From Nemertoderma westbladi (taxonomy: Eukaryota; Xenacoelomorpha; Nemertodermatida; Nemertodermatidae): a DNA stretch of 64,000 nucleotides. This document shows positions 47,945 through 60,163 of this stretch, piece by piece; within the stretch, counting starts at the first letter, position 1; each line of letters begins with the position of its first letter. Below the pieces are notes generated by a model. That model saw nothing but the letters and a program-made list of their open reading frames with translations, did not search any database and was not told the origin of the DNA. The translations under genes were made by a program, and so were the position numbers. Location of the stretch: assembly GCA_032718475.1 (NCBI GenBank), contig JAUCBJ010008627.1:22763-86762 (forward strand). Reading direction: 5' to 3'.

Positions 47945-50542
47945 TTAGGGCGCTACCAATTTTGCATACAAATACCTAGCTATGTTATTCCTATTACCAT
48001 ACCTGATGTTTAATGTATTCCAAACTTGGCTTAATCCATCTGGATGTCCAATAAACTTTAACGCCATTAACTTGGGAGATCCTTCCAAGCACTCGATGAG
48101 GAATCTAAGTTTCTCTCCATTAGATAGCACAGAGTTCTGTATATCTTTATAATATTCATTAAAAGGTAACCATTTCATCTCATCTCCATTGAACTTGATG
48201 ATCTCTCCCACCTTTACCGCTTGACGGGCTTCGGTTCTAGCCATTTGACGTGTAAAACTTTCTTGGGCCATTGTGTTATTTAATATCGAGTTATCGGTAT
48301 ATAAATTTCTCGGATTATGATCAGGTCTATATGGAATATCATTGTCAACAGGTTTATAATTACCCTTAATAGGGTTTACTATAGGAGTTTCTACTTCACT
48401 AGCAGTATAGATGCGTGTAGGCTCCACACCTTGCGCATGAAATACTTCAGACCTAACAGGTTGACACATTGTTACCGGGGTTGGTGGTATACCCCTTTGG
48501 GTATTTACTAATTTATCGCGTTCTAACGCGATACTCTGCTGCACTTCTTGCAACTCTAACCTACTTTCCCTTACTGTGCCCTTGAACTGTTGAACAGTCT
48601 CCTGCATCTGCCCGAGCAGGAGATCCATCCCCCGCCGTCTCTTATCCACCCACTTGACCGCCGAAGCGGGAGCCGCCAACATAGTAGCGGGTGGACGAGG
48701 GGCAACGGGCGACAAATCATTGATATTTCGCTTGGAGTCCAGGACAGGAACTGTCTCAGGGGCTGTTCTGCTGGGCACAGGTAGTTTAGTGCTGTGCAAA
48801 GGGAATTTAGAGGTAGGTTCTGGGAGTACAGGTGTCTCTATCACCGAAGGGGTGGCTTCGAGAACAGGCCTAATTATTTCAGGCTCATCTACTATAGTAG
48901 GGAGTCTTTCTACTCTAATAATTTGGTCTGTGGGTTCTGTACTACCTAAGTCTGTGCTAGCTAGTTGCCTTCTAACAGCTGGGGGCAAATCAGGCAATTT
49001 CTGACGGTGGGGCATTCTTCTACGCCTGCTTAGACGAGATCTATTTCCTCCGCCTTCAGGATCGGTGGTATCGCCTTCATCAGATGATGTAAATCCCTGC
49101 CGTTTGGGAGTAGATCGACTTATCATCTGCATTTGACTAGCTGTTAACTGTTTATTTATGCAGTCTTGCTTCTCTTGAAGATTTTCCAACTCTAGTTGGG
49201 TGGTCTCTTCAGACGCTCTCCGTTCTGCTTCTGCCACTGCCTCTGCCGCTTTTCTTTCCGCTTCTGCAGCTGCCACTGCCGCTTTTCTTTCCGCTTCGGC
49301 CGCTTCCACCGCCGCTTTTCTTTCCGCTTCTGCCGCTGCCACTGCCGCTGCCGCTGCTGCTGTCTTTCTGTCTTCTATACGTTTTTTCTTTACTTGTTCT
49401 TCTTGGACTCTAGCGATGCGGAGGCGTTCATCAAATTTAGCTTTGTTCGCAGCTAACATTTCCGCATCTATTGCGTCCAACACAAGCTTGGCTCCTTCAC
49501 TATTAGGGCGAAGTCCAGCCAGCCGTCTCCTCAACTCTTCATCACCTAGAAATCGTTGATAGTCTGACAGATAGATGTCAATAGCGTCCCTCTTCTGCGG
49601 TTTCTCTGCTGTCGCTTCGCTTTCCACTTGAGAAAAGGTAGCGTCTGTTGATTCTCCATGGGTTGAGCGCTCAGCCAGCTGAGATTTCCACTGGGCTGTT
49701 CCTTGAACCTTGAGACCCACCCCCTGGAACCAAGTCTTTGCGGCAACTTGCAACGACGTGTCTTGTCTTCTTTTCGAAGCTTCCTCAAAGGCCGATAGGA
49801 TTAGTCTGATTCTTAGAATTCTTTCTCTAACTTGATAAAGCAGCTCTCCCTGCTCTTGAGGTCCTTGGGGTTGTTGAAACAGTTGTTCCTCTAATCGCTC
49901 CAAAGAGCTGAAGAATCCCTGTACGTATCCTGCTGCCGACCTCTTCCATACAGCTGGATCACTAGTATCCTTTGTCACTCCCATCCTGTATAAGTCTTCC
50001 CAGGCAGCTTCCGATAAGTTAAACGGGAGTCCGGGTCCGGGGAAGTTCTATTGCAACTCGACAATAGATTTCAGTTCCTCCCTTGTGTATCCCGCATAAC
50101 TGTCCTTGGTCGATCGCTTACTTCTCGCCCAATCAATTTGGTGTTCCTCCACCGCAATCAATACCCTAGTGAGTACGGCTGCAGGAAGAATGAGAAGGGG
50201 ATCCGAATAAACCGCATCTGCCATCTTTGCTCGGTGCTCGGGTGTCAACTCTACAGTATCTGAACTACTGGAGCTATCGGGCCGCTGAGAAATAAGTTCT
50301 CGGCTCGAGTGTTGCTGCTGTTTAACAGCTGCTTCTTGGCCCCGCTTGACTTGAGCCCGAGTGCCTATGATAGACCTACGGTGTTGGACTAGCCTAGGGT
50401 CTGATACTACTACTGGAGGGATGACCTTTCTTACAGTAGGAGGGGAGTTGAACTTCGGTTTCAAACGTTCCGCACTCCTATCTGGATCACAGATGGTTGT
50501 ATCTAGGAGACTGTCTGACAGGTTTTGCTTTGTGTCAGACAT
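47945..50542 (-). CDS. gag: BEL/Pao gag (interrupted by one internal stop)
   Basis: The frame opens at Met 50542 and runs 164 codons to TAG (50048-50050). It then continues in the same frame for 21 codons to Met 49984 and 658 codons more to TAA (47945-47947). The N-terminal part is Ser/Gln-rich and unrecognised. The middle holds an Ala/Glu/Arg/Lys coiled coil with tandem AEAERKAA repeats (49190-49400), followed by a Pro/Arg-rich linker. The last 100 residues match the Pao Gag domain (DUF1759): IIKFNGDEMKWLPFNEYY, EKLRFLIECLEGSP and LNIRYGN. The terminal TAA cuts this domain, whose sequence continues beyond it in frame toward the pol Met at 47845. This fits an inactivating mutation better than a programmed gag-pol stop. 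Confidence 0.85.
50048..50050 (-). other. In-frame TAG in gag
   Basis: It separates the first 164 codons from the rest of gag without changing frame. It is compatible with CAG to TAG. Confidence 0.75.
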
Positions 50543-52477
50543 GTTTGTTTATACAGTTGAATGCCTACTGCTAGAACTACAGTTAAAGCAAGTCTAGTAA
50601 TTCAGTATCAACTATAAGCCTAGTAATTAATTACCGATATCGTTACTCAGTGTAACGTGATATATATACACAATATATTAGAATACCGGTATACACTTAT
50701 AGTATATATATAAGTATTATTACAGACTAGGTTTGTCACAGAATACCGGTATATAATTTCAGCACAAATAGATAGAAATATATAATAAGCCTATCGTGAA
50801 TACCGGTATACAACTTACACTTATAGTATATAAGTATAATTATAGACTAGAATTAATTACAGAATACCGGTATATAATTTCAGCTCAAATTTATAGAAAT
50901 AAATATAATAAGCCTATTGTAAATACCAGTATGTCAATTATTTTAGAATAATTGAATTTCTGAATTTTAGGGTTACTTGGTTACTTTACTTTACTTTATT
51001 ATCGTTATTTAAGCAGTAGTCCAACTGATATTAAGACCTAATTGTTGTATGACAGGCCTACTATTTTATAAATCGGTTTGAGTTGATTTATAATATATAT
51101 ATATATACCCTGTAATGGGTTTTGTCAATATTTGAAATAAATGTTATTATTTCTGGGAAGGAGTCACTACACAGAAGCTGTACGCTCTCAGTGGAGTGCT
51201 ACCTATTGTTTTGGACACTAAAACAAATAATTATACTTGCCTAAGTTACTTATTACTACAAATTACGTACAATTACGGGGTGAGATTACAATCTCTAAAT
51301 AAACACAAAAATTACACGTACGAATTTTTAGGGTTAATTTTACAGGAAATCTACAAACCAGCCTAACAAGTGGTTAGAATTTCTGGTTATTACAAACGGA
51401 CAGGATACTTCGGTATTTGAAAATAATAAGTAGTAGTAAATATACTGCGTTGTCCAGATAGGAAAAATACCACCGTCTGACGACTTATAGCCGTATCGCT
51501 ATAAGTACTACGTTATGTATCACGGAGTGTTCCTACCTAGAAGTTAATTACCGCGGTCTACCAGAACCAACGTGTCTATTAACCACTTTACAACACAAAT
51601 ATACTGCCTACACACTAATTACCTTTGGAAAGCACTGTACACTAAACCCTAAATTAGGTACAAGTACTTATACAACAAATAACCAGCAGTTAAAAAATAC
51701 TTGTACAGCTAAAAGAACCACGGTATCTGCTGGAGTGACCAGAGCATAAAATCACCAGTCTTTACCTACGCCAAACAGTCCTGATGTAGTACCGGGGTTA
51801 ATTTAACTATAACGGTATGTATAACAAGCACAATTACTGTAGGAATAAACTTGGGGGTGTGAATGTTGCGAATAATCGCATAAACTCTGAATAATAAATA
51901 TTATGCTACCCGTACAGACTACACAAACAAAATACAGACCAAACGCTGGCAGACTACTATCAAGCCTAAATAAACTACAGTATATGCAGACTCCGAAATG
52001 GTTAGTTAGTATGCGTTCTAACCGAGTAGTACGACTTATTCTTTCGGGGGGGGGGGGGGGGGGGGGATTTACCTTACAGCACTGGATGCCCCCACGTTCC
52101 TAACTAGTACTTTATCTGACATACACTCTACACACACTGCAATCTTTTCAGACCTGACAACAGCCAGACAACAATCCAGCCTACAAATTATCTGCCCAAT
52201 CTGAGCAGGCTTACACGCCTTCTGCTCAATATTAACTTACAAATAAATAAAACTGACAGAAATAAGTAAAATCCCAATAAAAAACCAGGGCGGCCGTCCC
52301 TGATTAAATATCAAGACCTACCGGTATATAATTATCAAAATCTAATAATACTGATGTACCTGTACTGCTGTAAGTACCGGTTCGGGTGGTTAGGTAGTCA
52401 GGCCTACCAGTTACCGGTCCACCGGTACTTTTCGACTTTATTGCCTACGTTGCAATAAAGAAAGCAATAACTGTTAT
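50543..52477 (-). other. Long 5' leader of BEL/Pao element
   Basis: Untranslated region between the 5' LTR and gag. It contains a duplicated block of about 120 bp (GAATACCGGTATA words at 50681, 50741, 50798 and 50862), an (AT)n run near 51090-51108 and a 21-nt G run (52046-52066, C on the element strand). No convincing primer binding site starting with TGG is seen next to the LTR. Confidence 0.6.
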
Positions 52478-53630
52478 TGTTCACGCTTTTAGACCTTTAG
52501 CAGTTTAACCTGCCAAATTTAGGTGTCTTCTAGGTTATAAATCGACTTTAGCCTATAACAAGTATTTGATACACATAAAGCTACATTAGCCAAAGCCAGC
52601 CTATGCGCGATCATTCACCCACGGTTAAGGGAGACTGGATTCGGATGCTCTGACCTTATTGCGGTGTAGACCTACTGTATTATTCGATTGATCGTTACTA
52701 CAATATCTCTGACAAATATTATTCACTTTCGGGAAATATTAACAGTTCCTTTAGGACGTGGCGCTCTAAGTATGTAAACAGAGTTATGACTTACACTAAA
52801 CACAACGGGATGGCTAATGATTTACGTATAAAGCGCATTCTTTAGGAAATGCTTTGTTATCTATCACACTCATGCACACTACCGCACACTGCTGCACACT
52901 GATCTGCCGACCTTCACTAATTTTAATCATATATAAGGAGAACAGCAACTGACACATGTAGGGTCTATGAAATAGCATTCAATTCACTCCAAAACCACTA
53001 TAATGTAAGTCGCAATTGCTATATGTAACCGGTCTCTCTAACCTTTAGTATATCAAGAAGATTGGGGTTTTATGATTATTTATCGATATTCTCCAAATAT
53101 AGCAATATTCCATCAACTGATAACAATTAATAACCGACAGTAAATAGCAGTAAAATAATGCGGTGAAAGATTGTATGGTATGATATGGGCTGATATGATA
53201 GGATAACAGTTATACGTTTCTATGATCAAAGCCATTCTAATGTTTTGCTAAAGTCTGAAACACAGAATAAATCCACAGCCGATGTTCTGGGCTCAGGAAA
53301 AAAGGTAAACAAAGACCATAATGCATTGCGCGATTTCCCGGAGGCTTCTGTGCAAATAAAATGAAAATCGCTCTGATTGGTCGAGCCGAACAAAGAACAA
53401 AGAAAAGCTCTATGTGGACATATCAGCTGATAGATGTCGTCATTTGAACTACACTGTATCAAGAGAATTTTGGCATATTGCGGCATAAAATCGCTAGTTA
53501 TGTCCACTAAAGTACACATACAGAAAAAATGGCTTTTTATGTCCACTAAAACACCTACACAGTAAGAAAACGGCTTTTTATGTCCGCTAAAACGCCTACA
53601 GAGTACTTTGCGGGGAAAATGACTAGCTAG
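52478..53630 (-). repeat. 5' LTR of BEL/Pao element, main part
   Basis: 1153 bp matching the other LTR. The remaining 19 bp lie at 56438-56456, beyond the nested insertion; together they make exactly 1172 bp. Confidence 0.92.
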
Positions 53631-53999
53631 ACGGTCAGGGCCCTAACCGATTAGGTTCTCTGTTCGCAGAACACCGACAACTTTTCCGGCCACGGAACTA
53701 GTCCAGCAGAATGCCTTTATAGAATCCTGGAATTTGTGGGACGAGAGGATCTCAGCAACTAAGCGAAAACGAACAATAGGATGTTCCTAGACCCCCCCCC
53801 CAAAAATTTATCCAGAAGACTTTTCGCCATACATAATGTGTTAAAAAAGTCTACGGTTCTCCGTCTAGGACCAATTTGAGTCAAAAAGTCCGCTTCCCTA
53901 GCAACCGCGTTGCTATGCGCATATCTCCAGAACCGCTAATGCTACGGACTTGGGACCGGCGCCAATCGATAGGCAGCATATGGCTTTACATTCAGGTAA

Positions 54000-55300
54000 C
54001 TTTTTTTGGAGCGATCAGATCATGATCTTGACCATGATCAGCAAAGATCAGTTTTGATCAGCAATCGGACACTCAAGGCTTGCTCTAATCGCAAAACTTA
54101 ACATTACAAAAAGAATCAGCGACCCCACATTAGTCATGATTCCCGTTAAAAGATTTAAAAAAAAGTGAATTCTTCCTGGTCAAAACGCAAGATCATGATC
54201 GCGCAAAGATCGGACTTCGTAAAATCGTAACTAAGCATTTTGGATATAAACAATCACTGTAGGAAACGTTCAGAACACCGCCCTGAGTCGATTAAAAAAA
54301 AAATTGGCCCGATCGGACAACCGGTTCTCGAGATCTGATACCTGATCATTAAAGATCATATTTTTCGGTTTTTTCCAATTTTCTCGAAAACTTTGTTTGA
54401 GACCCCCGAATTTTTTTTTACGAATCGACTTCTATGATGAAGGGGCAACTTTTGAGCATTTCGAAATTTTCAAAAAGCAATTTGATCAGGCCGCGATCAG
54501 AAAAGATCGTGTTTTTGCTTTTATTTCGAAGACCAAGTCCTGGGAGTTCACCGTATGGAAAAACTTTACATCACAAAAAGATTCCTCACCCTCGAATTAT
54601 GGGGGGTAGCCAAAATTTGGGCATAAAAAAGTTCAAGTCTAGTGGGTCAAAACTCAAGATCATGATCGCGAAAAGATCAGTATATTTAAAATCGAATCTA
54701 AGCATTTTTCTAATAAACATTCATTGTAAGAAATGTTCAATGGTCTATTCTGAGTTGATTAAAAAAAAAATTGGCCCGATCGGTCAACCGGTTCTCGAGA
54801 TCAGCTTCCTGATCATAAAAGATCATGTTTTTCGGTTTTTCCCGATTTTCTCGAAAACTTTGTTTGAGACCCCCGATTTTTTTTTTACTAATCGACTTCT
54901 ATTAAGAAGGGGCAACTTTTGAGCATTTCGAAATTTTCAAAAAGCGATTTGATCAGGCCATGATCAGGAAAGATCATGTTTTCGGTTTTATTTCGAAGAC
55001 CAAGTCCTGTGAGTTCACCGTATGAAAAAACTTAACATTACAAAAAGATTCCTCAGCCTCGAATTAGGGGGGGTAGCCAAAATTTGACCATAAAAAAGTT
55101 CAATTCTAGGGGGTCAAAAGATCATGATCGCGAAATGATCATTTTTTTCGAAATTACTTCTGAGCATTTTGGGGCAAAACTTTCAAACTAAAAAACATTC
55201 ACTGGAGTGTTCTAAGTAGATTAAAAAAAATTTCGACTCAATAGGCCTACCGGTACCGGAGATATGGTCGTCCAAAGTCTGCTTCCGGTAATTCGAAAAT
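54000..55300. repeat. About 468-bp tandem repeats rich in GATC
   Basis: GGCCCGATCGG at 54304 recurs at 54772, and GAGACCCCCGA near 54399 recurs near 54867. A weaker third unit reaches about 55300. GATC and the palindrome GATCATGATC are strikingly frequent. Stops and homopolymers argue against coding. Confidence 0.85.
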
Positions 55301-56296
55301 ATTTCGAAAACGCTTGATCAAATTTTTTCCTTGAAAATATGTGAATGTACAGTTAGTGAACCCGCATTTAACGATATATCACAATCCATATTTCGGATGA
55401 CAGGTACCGGTGAAATCATACTTTACCGAAAAAAATTCAAATTTTAGCTACTCATGTCTGACTATCTCGAAAACTATAATATGTATGGAAATACTTTCAC
55501 TGCAAGAAATGTTCACCTATCCAATGCGCTTCTAACTCTGTGCTCGGATTTTGCATAGTGTCAAAACCTACAACTTAACCCCCCCAGCGGAGGGAACGGA
55601 GTGACCGGAGCGCCAGTACTATCTTTCATTATTATGAAGTAATAAGGGCGGTGGGTGGGGTAGGTGGTGAACACTATTTATAGGGTGGAGGGAGGGTCTA
55701 GTATATTACTTTAGGATATTTGATTTCTTTGCAATATAGTTTAGCTGCCTCAGTCTTATTTGTAATATGTTATACATTATACCAAATTATATCAAGTTTT
55801 AACATACTACATTGTCTACCTGTAGGAGAAATATACAATGTAGGGCTCATAATATATTTATAAATAGATTTAGTATATTTACATTGTATAACAGAGTTAA
55901 TTGATACTATTACGGTATTATACTAAAGACGCTGCTTTGATATATCTGATCAAATGGCAATTTGTGGTAAATTATTTATTTCACTATCTTGGGTATATCA
56001 TTCAATTTCTAAAACTATAATAATAAACATTTACTTCACTTCTTGTTTACTCGCATGGATATATTGATATAAAACACTTCAGCATAATATCTTATAGGGC
56101 CAAACGCAGATTAATCGGAATAATATGTTTAATTATTATTACAATTGGCACATTGAAGTAAGTAGTACACGAGTTTGATAAAATAATTATGAATCTGTAT
56201 CTCATTCTACTTTGTCTATATGATTATGTTATATAATAATGTTACTTTATCACTTTGGTTTAAACCGATCTCCTTTACTATTACTTACTACTTATA

Positions 56297-56343
56297 TACT
56301 ACTACTACTACTACTATTACTACTACTACTACTGACTACTACA
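56297..56343. repeat. (ACT)n microsatellite
   Basis: Short run of TACTACTAC with a few interruptions, near the right end of the nested insertion. Confidence 0.8.
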
Positions 56344-56437
56344 GAGTTATATATTATAAGAGGAGGGGGTTCGTGATTATTAGTTATTATACAAGTGCCC
56401 CTCGGCTATAGAGAGTCCACCCTCGGTTGCTTACTGG

Positions 56438-56456
56438 ATCCGCAAAAGCCTTTACA
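56438..56456 (-). repeat. 5' LTR terminal 19 bp, displaced
   Basis: ATCCGCAAAAGCCTTTACA, identical to 36415-36433 of the other LTR. The target duplication ATCGG follows at 56457-56461. Confidence 0.9.
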
Positions 56457-56461
56457 ATCGG
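56457..56461. repeat. Target site duplication of BEL/Pao element (right)
   Basis: ATCGG, matching 35257-35261. Confidence 0.9.
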
Positions 56462-56742
56462 TATGGTTATATCGGTATGATATCCGTGATTAGATCCGCC
56501 GTATGCGAAATAGGTAGAAAACCGTCGAATTATATTTAAAAAATATCGGTAGAAATATTATAAATATTTCAAACTATTTGATCCCGCTAGTGATAGATAG
56601 ATAGATAGATTTATTTATACATTATGTAAAAACAATAACAAATACACCAAACAATGTACCGGTATAAAGGTATTGTCCAACATAACATATAGGATTACCC
56701 CTAAAGCTTTGCAGCTTTTTTCCAAGGGGGTCCAGTGGGGTC
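56462..56742. other. Spacer with a (GATA)n tract
   Basis: Contains a short GATAGATAGATAGATTTATTTAT tract near 56592-56616 followed by A-rich sequence. The layout resembles the tetranucleotide 3' tail of a minus-strand LINE fragment, but no coding part is present. Confidence 0.4.
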
Positions 56743-57976
56743 CAGGGGCGGTATCCATAGAGTTAGTATTAGTTACAGCTACTTAGTGACAGCTTTTAGT
56801 AAGAGCTGCAACTATGTTTAGTAAGAGCATCTGTTACTAAAATCAACTGATTTTAGTAAGAGCATTGACTTAACTAAGTTTCAAATAGCCCTTAAAAAAT
56901 ATCAGTATTCATAAACTGTTACTAAACTTAGTTCTAGCCTATTAGTACCAGTGCCGGTACATTAACTTATGTTTATCAAAAGCTTTCTGTTTAAACTTAA
57001 GGACGGTAGCTATGCCCTGCATTTCTCTATGTTTACTGTTTTACTAGTATTCGATAGCCTACATTATACCCATTAATTTTATTGGTCACTAAAACAATTC
57101 CTGTTTTCCGGTAAATTTTTTTCGTTATCAAATATATATTTCCTCCACTCAATTTAATTATCACTAAAATAGATTTTTGAATAATCAAAAATAAATTTGT
57201 TACGGCCTGTTGTAATAAAATACCTTCATTATTTAGGTTAGAATAACGTGGCACTGTAAGCTGCCCTTTCCCACATTTTAGCAATAATTTATAATTAATA
57301 GATTTAATGTTAATTAATAGATTTTAGTGGAAACTGAATAATTTAGTGATTTCCTGTTAAAATTTTAGTGAAAAATAATTATTTTCAGTAAGGCGATAAA
57401 TCAATTGGCTACCATTATCGAATACAATTATTTACATTCGGTAATAGAGAGGAAAAGAATGAAGTGGGAACGCTACCGCTTTTTCATCTTGCGAAAGTTC
57501 GCGAATGGTAAAATTCTTTAGCGAAACACATTTTTCAACGGACGCGGACCGTTCGGGAGCAATCTCACCATTCAAGAATGTACGCTGAAATTTGGAAATT
57601 TAAGTTGGATATATGTTTAAAAAACAAAAAGCTTTATGTCGTCACATTTGACAGTTTCTCTGTAACAACACATTTGCAATGAACACAGAATGCTAATGTG
57701 GCCGGAGTCGTCAGTAACATAATAGCCATACTGTATGTATGAAGGTCAATAGGCAATAACTAAGCGTTCTTACCAACTTAGAAATTTAAGTTACAGCTAA
57801 TACCAACTTAAGTAAGACTAAATTCTATGAATACGAGTTTAGCAACAACTAGTACTAAATACGTTAGTAATAAGTCGCACCAACTTCTCTGAATACCGAA
57901 TTAGTACAAGCACTTACTAACTTGATGTGACTAGGACCAAGTTCCTAGTTAGTCACATTTATGAATACCGCCCCTG
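56743..57976. mobile_element. Non-autonomous DNA transposon, CAGGGGCGGTAT ends
   Basis: The first 12 bases CAGGGGCGGTAT are the exact reverse complement of the last 12. Similarity extends further (CCATAG against TCATAA). Subterminal TTAGTAAGAGC and TAGTTAGTCAC words recur near the ends. The interior has no transposase-like frame. I find no target duplication; CAGGGG ends occur in hAT elements, but the expected 8-bp duplication is absent. Confidence 0.7.
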
Positions 57977-58340
57977 ATTACTGCTGGGCTGGCCAGTCCT
58001 TGAGTATAGTCTTGCTCCTTGGTAATACCTGAATACTGTAATATACAGAATATAGCAGTCAGGCAGTATAGGTATCTGTCTGTCTGTTGTCTTTATGTAC
58101 CGGTAGCATGTATAGGCCTGGCCTGCTATCACGTTCTGACGATCAGGATATATTCCAGTATTCAGAACTATAGGCCTACTACACTACAAACTTTATATAA
58201 CCATACCTGCATAGCTGCATACATATGGAAATCCATCACATCTTTCATCTTCTTTAAAAAAATTGAACATACCGGTACCACACTGCAATTTGAAAGATGT
58301 AAGTTGATAGATGAAAGACCTTGTATCAATGTTTCCATAG
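57977..58340. other. Spacer
   Basis: Nothing recognisable; a few TAGGCCTA words typical of the window. Confidence 0.35.
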
Positions 58341-59745
58341 ACCTGAAAGGAGCAGGTTACAGACTGACAGAGGCGTGTTGGGGGAACCAAAACAATAAAC
58401 GAAAGTTAACACATGTTACAAGATTATGCAGGTTACTTTTATTTGGATACATGACCGAACGTAATCAGGATCGAATGTAACATAGTTATTACGTATCGAA
58501 CGTAACCGTAATTATGTTACATTGGATCCTATGACTATGTTACATTCGATCTACAAATTACTAAGCTCGAATGTAACATTGCCATTTACAGACTTAAAGG
58601 AGCAGGTTACAGAGGCGTGTAGGGGGAACCAAAACAATAAACTAAAGTTAACACATGTTACAAGATTATGCATGTAACTTTTATTTAAAGGCTGAAAGGA
58701 GCAGGTTACAGAGGCATGTTGGGGAGAACCAAAACAAGAAACGAACGTTAACACATGTTACAAGATTATGCAGGTTACTTAATTGGGTCTTGGGTCTTTG
58801 TTTTGTACTCACCAACACCAAACTGTTTCTTCCTATAATTATACGAAACATTTCATCGGTTAACTCCTGAAATCAAAACACAACTGAAATAAATGTATGT
58901 TACATTCGAGCTTAGTAATTTGTAGATCGAATGTAACACAGTTATAGGATCCAATGTAACATAATTGAGGTTACGTTCGATTCGTAAAATCTATGTTACA
59001 TTCGATCCTGATTACGTTCTGTCTGTCACCCCTTTTATTTAAAGGCTGAAAGGAGCAGGTTGCAGAGGCATGTTGGGGGAACCAAAACAATAAACGAAAG
59101 TTAACACATGTTACAAGATTATGCAGGTTACTTTTATTTAAAGGCTGAAAGGAGCAGGTTACAGAGGCATGTTGGGGGAACCAAAACAATAAACGAAAGT
59201 TAACACATGTTACAAGATTATGCAGGTTACTTAATTGGGTCTTTGTTATGTACTCACCATTACCAAACTGTTTCTTCCTGTAAATAAACGAATCATTTCG
59301 TCGGTTAACTCCTGAAATCAAAACACAACTGAAATAAATGTATGTTACATTCGAGCTTAGTTATTTAATTTGTAGATCGAATGTAACATAGTTATAGCAG
59401 TATAGGATCCAACGTAACATAATTGAGGTTTTAAAAAAATTCGCATAAAAAAAAATTTTATTTCTTTTTAATCTCGAGTTTTAATTCCTGAATTGCTTGG
59501 TTTTTGCTGTTATTTTAATAAATAATAAAAAATAATATACATAACTATTAACAATAGGCCTAGTATTACTACAGTGCCTCCACCTCCTGCACTGTACCGG
59601 TACTGTAGGTAGTTCAGTAGTTGTACGTACAGTAGTACTGGTGCAGTGTTCTGTAACCTGCTCCTTTCTCTCAATTGGTAAAGTGGCCGTTTATTGTTTT
59701 GGTTAGAAAAGCCTGCCTCTGTAACCTGCTTCTTTCCCTCAATTG
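58341..59745. repeat. Cluster of direct and inverted repeats upstream of adducin
   Basis: A unit of about 95-100 bp (GGAGCAGGTTACAGAGGC ... ACATGTTACAAGATTATGCA) recurs near 58345, 58597, 58695, 59050 and 59150, with inverted fragments at 59651-59745. A second motif, CGAATGTAACAT, forms an inverted pair: about 58468-58576 and its reverse complement at about 58897-59012, with another copy at 59340-59430. The structure suggests a composite or rearranged palindromic transposon. Confidence 0.75.
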
Positions 59746-60163
59746 GTTTATGACGTGTGTTACTTCAGTAGGCCTACTTATATTCTGATATTAGGCCTAC
59801 AGTGTATAGTATTAGCCTACTGTATTATGTGGAGGCCCCCAACCCCAAACACGTTAATCCCCTATATACTGCCTTAGTAGTCGTACTATAGGCTATGCCT
59901 GACTATAGAGTAGGCCCTAGTTGTAGGCCTATTAAACTACCGGGACTTGTAGGCCTACTTTTATTGGTCTAGATTTAAATGTTAATACCGTACCGGTAAT
60001 ATAAATTGTCAGTTAATTCACAGTTACTTGTATATCATTATTTCTATATTTGGCATTGAATTTGAGGATCTGCATCGCATGTTTGATTCATGGTAGTACT
60101 TTACTTTAGTATTGTTTCAAAAATTCCTGTAGTTACTTACCCCTCACTATCTGCTTCCCAAAG
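59746..60163. other. Region upstream of the adducin start
   Basis: AT-rich, with TAGGCCTA words. It probably holds the 5' UTR or an upstream intron of adducin. CCCAAAG directly before the ATG could be a weak splice acceptor; no promoter element is identifiable. Confidence 0.4.

Larger units (their letters stand above)
53631..56437. mobile_element. Nested 2807-bp insertion in the 5' LTR (unclassified)
   Basis: Removing it rejoins the LTR with no gained or lost base. I see no target duplication and no terminal inverted repeats. The left end is a near-palindrome (CGGTCAGGGCCCTAACCG) followed by a second hairpin (GTTCT...AGAAC near 53652-53669). The right end on the minus strand reads TCCAGTAAGC if placed between A and T. 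These hints suit a Helitron-like insertion but are not decisive. The interior has tandem repeats, a microsatellite and no transposase. Confidence 0.65.
35262..56456 (-). mobile_element. Giant BEL/Pao LTR retrotransposon with extra ORF and nested insertion
   Basis: Both LTRs (TG...CA), a perfect ATCGG target duplication, and gag and pol with BEL/Pao-type domains define one complete insertion on the minus strand. Without the nested 2807-bp insertion the element is about 18.4 kb; BEL/Pao elements are usually well below 10 kb. The extra length comes from a 1.9-kb leader, a 1.7-kb spacer after pol and a third frame of about 1,400 codons. The two LTRs differ at about 13 of 1172 positions by my count, so the insertion is fairly young. 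Coding frames hold five in-frame stops and one frameshift, so this copy is defective. Confidence 0.9.

Noticed and set aside
43319-50050. Programmed stop-codon readthrough in gag-pol
   Set aside because: Three different stop codons occur, one inside the conserved Gag domain and one inside the integrase core, plus a frameshift. Decay is the simpler reading, though listed as testable.
42000-50600. Plus-strand open frames antisense to gag and pol (for example 45042-45698, 48654-49004, 49200-49559)
   Set aside because: Shadows of the minus-strand genes; translations show no domain.
52440-52477. tRNA primer binding site next to the 5' LTR
   Set aside because: No TGG-starting stretch complementary to a tRNA 3' end is evident beside the LTR.
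57033-57284. 83-codon minus-strand frame within the CAGGGG transposon
   Set aside because: Low-complexity hydrophobic and Asn/Ile-rich; no transposase motif.
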